Source: Rhizobium sp.
GTDB lineage: Bacteria; Pseudomonadota; Alphaproteobacteria; Rhizobiales; Rhizobiaceae
Assembly (NCBI GenBank): GCA_003501385.1
Contig: DNPN01000297.1
Coordinates: 522 to 8,170 of the forward strand
Length of the DNA stretch: 7,649 nucleotides
Direction: 5' to 3'
Below the pieces are notes generated by a model. It did no database searches, was not told where the DNA came from, and saw only the letters and a program-made list of their open reading frames with translations. The stretch's first letter is position 1. Each line of letters starts with the position of its first letter. Shown here in pieces: positions 5,579 through 7,649 of the stretch. Both the position numbers and the translations under genes were made by a program.

Positions 5579-5603
5579 AATATATTGAATTAATTGATAT
5601 ATT
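5579..5603. repeat. AT-rich dyad
   Basis: AATATAT at 5579-5585 and ATATATT at 5597-5603 form 7-bp inverted arms around a TGAATTAATTG centre. This is the most AT-rich part of the intergenic region and could bind an AT-preferring protein such as IHF or a silencer. No function can be read directly. Confidence 0.35.
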
Positions 5604-5647
5604 GCCGGGGGCAGTGGGACTCTTCGCCAATTAGGTCCGCGATACCT

Positions 5648-5665
5648 GAGAAACAAGGGTTTCTC
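5648..5665. repeat. 7-bp perfect hairpin, loop AAGG
   Basis: GAGAAAC-AAGG-GTTTCTC is a perfect stem with a four-base loop. It has no T-run on either side, so it is not a convincing terminator. It may be an operator half-way between the divergent modules or part of an old recombination or insertion end. Confidence 0.4.
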
Positions 5666-5678
5666 GTAAGCGTCTGCT

Positions 5679-5690
5679 CCCGTTCGGGAA
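5679..5690. promoter_or_regulatory. Third, inverted and degenerate copy of the hipB upstream dyad
   Basis: CCCGTTCGGGAA reads TTCCCGAACGGG on the other strand, one base different from TTCCCGATCGGG at 5773-5784. Its centre is 96 bp upstream of that site. Inverted CCCG/CGGG arms are common by chance, but the extra TT and near identity make it a plausible auxiliary operator. Confidence 0.35.
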
Positions 5691-5770
5691 ATTACGATAG
5701 CCGAAAGTGTACCACACGCGATACCCGGATCTCAAGGCCCCTATTTCTCGACGGCATTTAACGTCGCTAA

Positions 5771-5822
5771 ACTTCCCGATCGGGGTGATTTTGGAGTTTG
5801 CTCTCGATCACTTCCCGATCGG
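5771..5822. promoter_or_regulatory. Paired ACTTCCCGATCGG sites, candidate HipB-like operator
   Basis: ACTTCCCGATCGG occurs at 5771-5783 and again, identical over 13 bases, at 5810-5822. Both contain the self-complementary core CCGATCGG, and the first extends to the perfect 10-bp palindrome CCCGATCGGG. Centres are 39 bp apart, and the second ends 62 bases before the hipB ATG. XRE repressors of HipB type are homodimers that bind repeated dyads in their own promoters, so these are the best autoregulatory operators in the window. I could not place a confident -35/-10 pair between them. Confidence 0.55.
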
Positions 5823-5884
5823 TAAGAAATGCATTGATCCATGGGAAATCGTCCTGTACGGTAAGCCAATGCAGGAGATGTTTG

Positions 5885-6157
5885 ATGTTCAGGTCCGCAC
5901 GCGATTTCGGCACCGCTATCCGGGAAAAACGGAAGGCCCTGGGTTGGACACAGGTCAAGCTAGCAATACGGTCCGGCACGGGCGAACGCTTCATCGTCGA
6001 GCTCGAATCCGGCAAACCAAGCTGTCAGCTTGAAAAGTCCCTGATCGTGGCACGCACCGTCGGCATCGAGATCGGTGATCTCACGAAGGCCCAAGCCGCG
6101 CCGACCTTGCTTGAGGATGAGCTGGACTTCCTGCCGACCTTTGGTGTCGATCGATGA
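5885..6157 (+). CDS. hipB: HipB-like XRE-family repressor/antitoxin
   Basis: A 90-residue DNA-binding protein. The XRE helix-turn-helix covers residues about 8-66: FGTAIREKRKALGWTQVKLA, then TGERFIVELESGKPSCQLEK, then VGIEIGDL. 'GWTQxxLA...sg.rFIxeLExGK' is the usual HipB signature. The start is ATG 5885 with AGGAG at 5873-5877; a longer in-frame start at 5798 would overlap the putative operator and lacks a ribosome site. The TGA overlaps the ATG of the following hipA (ATGA), so the pair is translationally coupled. In the family, HipB dimers repress their promoter and neutralise HipA kinase. Here the kinase is truncated, so HipB probably survives as an orphan autorepressor. An acidic tail (LLEDELDFLP) closes the protein. 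Confidence 0.88.
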   Translation: MFRSARDFGTAIREKRKALGWTQVKLAIRSGTGERFIVELESGKPSCQLEKSLIVARTVGIEIGDLTKAQAAPTLLEDELDFLPTFGVDR

Positions 6158-6558
6158 CGACGATCTTTTATGAGAGCCTGCCTGTCGCCCACCTGACCTT
6201 CGATTGCGAGTGGCGACTCGACTATGACCCGAGCTGGGAAGCGCGCCGGTCAGCCTTCCCGGTGTCGCTGACCATGCAGCTCCGTTCAGGTCCAATCGCT
6301 GCGGACAGGCTTCTGCCCTGGCAATCTAACCTGCTTCCGGAAACCCATCTCGCTGAGATCGGCCAGCATCTGAAGGTCTTGCCTCAGGATATTGTCGGCC
6401 TGCTGGGCCACATCGGGCGTGACACGGCGGGTGCATTGTCGATTGGTGCACCCCGCAAGCCGGGTATCCATTCACGTCAGAGTTCCACTACCAGCCACCC
6501 CGCTACCGATACGCCCGTGGAGATAGAGGGCATCCCCACGCAAGCGTTAATAAGTTGA
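6154..6558 (+). pseudogene. hipA: Truncated HipA toxin, N-terminal domain only
   Basis: The reading frame encodes 134 residues, against about 400-440 for full HipA. Residues 1-106 match the HipA N-terminal subdomain 1: FYESLPVAHLTFDCEWRLDY, then FPVSLTMQL, NLLPE, DIVGLLGHIGRDTAGALS and GAPRKPG. After about nucleotide 6472 the similarity stops, and the last 28 or so residues (Ser/Thr/Pro-rich) look like chance translation of unrelated DNA. The P-loop, catalytic Asp and DFG-like metal site that make HipA a Ser/Thr kinase (known to phosphorylate GltX in E. coli) are all missing, so no kinase activity is possible. The ATG overlaps the hipB stop. The sulfotransferase gene ends 59 bases later, so a deletion or insertion junction lies between about 6472 and 6616. 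Confidence 0.86.
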
Positions 6559-6616
6559 GAACCCGTTTGCATTAAACCAGCTCCTGGCATACAGAGCCAT
6601 TGCAAAAGTTTAGGGC

Positions 6617-7363
6617 CTAAAAATTCAGATCAGACAAAGTCAGCTTTGCCGCCCGGCGTGTCTGCAATGCAGTTGCCCAAGCATAGATATCGTAGTCAAG
6701 CACATTTCTTTGGGCAATATATTGAGCGTCTGCAGCACTCACCTCAAACTGAGGAGCATCTGTGACATTCTCCCTTCCTAAAACGGCGTCACGATATTGT
6801 GGAAAGGATGACTTAAGAAGGGCGAGAGATATTTGGCCCATTTCACTCACAAAGAACCATTTCATCCTGTAGATCCGATGAAAGACCGATGCGCGAGCAG
6901 AGAAAGATTGAGAACATTCTTTCCATCCCTCAGCCAAAAGTTGACGAAAATGAAAGTTATCGATGTTGAGTCTGAGATCTTTATTCTCTGATCGAATAAA
7001 ATCTGAGAAGGATAACTCCTTTGCCAGGCGAACAGGGATTGCCGCTTCAGGTGCAACACCATCAAGGCCAACCTTACTCCAATACCTGTACAATGACCTA
7101 ATGCGCTGTATCGGATCGCGGAAATTCGTGACCAAAACATGCCCATCCTGAAGTTGGCGAAAAGCATCGAAACCATAATGTCCCGCGTAAAAGTCATAAC
7201 CAGAATTCTGACTGTAGCGCCCCCTAGAAATTCGATAGTCGTACGGTGAGTTCGAAAACTGAGGGGCAATTGACTCCACGGGAAATGTACCGCTCAAGAC
7301 ATTTGTTAATGCTGTGCCTGCTGCCTTTGGGTTGTGAAGAAAGAAAATTTTGATTTTTTTCAT
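6617..7363 (-). CDS. Sulfotransferase family protein (PAPS-dependent, type-2 sulfotransferase-like)
   Basis: A 248-residue protein with the two PAPS-binding signatures. The 5'-phosphosulfate loop is FFLHNPKAAGTAL (7-19; K13, G16, T17). The 3'-phosphate motif is TNFRDPIQRIRSLYRYW (79-95; R82, D83, P84, R87, S90). AGHYGF (60-65) sits where related enzymes have a conserved 'GH' element. Such enzymes transfer sulfate from PAPS to hydroxyl groups of carbohydrates; surface polysaccharide or a lipo-oligosaccharide is the likely acceptor in a rhizobial cell, but that is inference. No signal peptide is evident; the hydrophobic start is the first beta strand. I chose ATG 7361-7363 over GTG 7372; neither has a clear ribosome site. 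The coding region is AT-rich compared with 1-2800 and lies between a hipA truncation and a transposase, which suggests lateral acquisition. Confidence 0.85.
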   Translation of the reverse strand: MKKIKIFFLHNPKAAGTALTNVLSGTFPVESIAPQFSNSPYDYRISRGRYSQNSGYDFYAGHYGFDAFRQLQDGHVLVTNFRDPIQRIRSLYRYWSKVGLDGVAPEAAIPVRLAKELSFSDFIRSENKDLRLNIDNFHFRQLLAEGWKECSQSFSARASVFHRIYRMKWFFVSEMGQISLALLKSSFPQYRDAVLGRENVTDAPQFEVSAADAQYIAQRNVLDYDIYAWATALQTRRAAKLTLSDLNF

Positions 7364-7549
7364 GTGTAACACGGTTATAATTTAGGGGATTCTGTGCGTG
7401 CTTGTTTGCACGGCGTTCATCTGTTCAAGTTTATGAAAGTTTAGAGTTGCACAGATCGCAACCTAATTTCAACTTTAATATAAAATTTCAACAATTCCGT
7501 CATGCTTGCAAATTCGACAATTAAAGCGGCAACCCCGCCGACATGAGAC
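7364..7549. other. AT-rich spacer between transposase end and sulfotransferase
   Basis: No coding frame is supported. It should contain the insertion-sequence end that follows the transposase stop and the promoter of the sulfotransferase. I could not define the terminal inverted repeat with only one end in view. The minus-strand stretch TTGAAATTTTATATTAAAG (around 7475-7493) is promoter-like in composition only. Confidence 0.4.
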
Positions 7550-7649
7550 TTAATCTGTGTTTAGTCCCGGCATTTGATGGATTGGATCGATTATGAAACG
7601 CTCCGGCTCCAAAGTCCATCGTTTACAGATGAACTCGTAGGGCGTGAGG
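7550..7649 (-). mobile_element. C-terminal end of an IS481-type DDE transposase, partial
   Basis: The last 32 codons of a minus-strand gene enter from beyond the right edge and stop at TAA 7550-7552. They read LTPYEFICKRWTLEPERFII then DPIHQMPGLNTD. The 'LTPYE-x-I-x-K-x-W-x-x-E-P-x-R-F-x-x-x-P-x-HQMPGLNT' ending is typical of IS481-family integrase-core transposases. The DDE residues lie outside the window, so completeness cannot be judged. Its orientation points into the accessory block, next to the sulfotransferase gene. Confidence 0.82.

Larger units (their letters stand above)
5423..5884. other. Intergenic region between the two divergent HipA-type modules
   Basis: Four hundred and sixty-two bases with no reading frame I trust. 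From left to right it holds a -10-like TATACT for the kinase operon, a TGTGATC direct repeat, an AT-rich dyad, a GAGAAAC hairpin and three CCCG-n-n-CGGG dyads in the hipB half. The plus-strand frame 5707-6033 crosses the hipB start out of frame and looks like a shadow. The density of dyads suggests separate control of the two divergent transcripts. Confidence 0.6.

Noticed and set aside
5579..5603. AT-rich dyad as a phage or plasmid attachment site or origin
   Set aside because: No integrase, replication gene, iterons or second attachment copy is present in the window to support this.
5707..6033. Plus-strand 108-codon frame running into hipB
   Set aside because: It overlaps the HipB coding region out of frame, contains the operator-like repeats, and its end is the shifted reading of the helix-turn-helix codons.
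6609..6621. TTTAGG-G-CCTAAA dyad at the end of the sulfotransferase gene as a terminator
   Set aside because: It overlaps the stop codon and is followed on the minus strand by only a short T run; it may be chance.
7525..7538. CGGC/GCCG hairpin as a terminator after the transposase
   Set aside because: Only a 4-bp stem followed by three T residues, too weak to report as a feature.

Overview
The window looks like a chromosome segment of an alphaproteobacterium in the Rhizobiales, most likely the Rhizobiaceae (Rhizobium/Agrobacterium/Allorhizobium group). The reasons are the gene order at the left end (C-terminus of a CtpA-type S41 protease, divergent polysaccharide deacetylase, RppH-type Nudix hydrolase), a two-palindrome intergenic element of the rhizobial RIME type directly in front of rppH, and a VirC1-like ParA protein. 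This rests on recognition of families and motifs; no database search was run.

Layout. Bases 1-2817 are compact, ordinary chromosome: ctpA end, a GCAA-loop terminator, the envelope deacetylase-like protein, the RIME-like repeat, rppH, and an orphan ParA/VirC1-like ATPase converging on rppH. From about 2820 the window becomes accessory and visibly damaged. Bases 2917-3208 hold frameshifted coding debris. Bases 3180-3829 hold a gene split by a ~100-bp MITE with TA ends; conceptual excision of that element restores one frame. Bases 3855-5422 (minus strand) hold a two-gene cassette of a HipA_2-type kinase and a DUF3037 protein joined by an ATGA overlap, but the kinase has an in-frame TAA at codon 30. 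Divergent from it, across a 462-bp intergenic region with several dyads, lie a HipB-like XRE repressor and a HipA toxin cut off after its N-terminal domain (5885-6558, plus strand). A PAPS-dependent sulfotransferase-like gene follows on the minus strand, and the window ends in the C-terminus of an IS481-type transposase.

How the genes relate. The left block consists of housekeeping functions (periplasmic proteolysis, envelope polysaccharide, mRNA 5'-end processing) that share no obvious pathway. The right block reads as an island of decaying selfish or regulatory modules. Two different HipA-superfamily kinase systems sit head-to-head and both kinases appear disabled, one by a nonsense codon and one by truncation, while their non-kinase partners (DUF3037 protein, HipB-like repressor) remain intact. 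The 39-bp-spaced repeats of the core CCCGATCGG in front of hipB are the best candidate for its operator.

No tRNA, rRNA or CRISPR array was recognised. The most rewarding points are the nonsense-interrupted HipA_2/DUF3037 pair, the paired loss of kinase function, the MITE with its restorable host gene, and the repeat-supplied leader of rppH.
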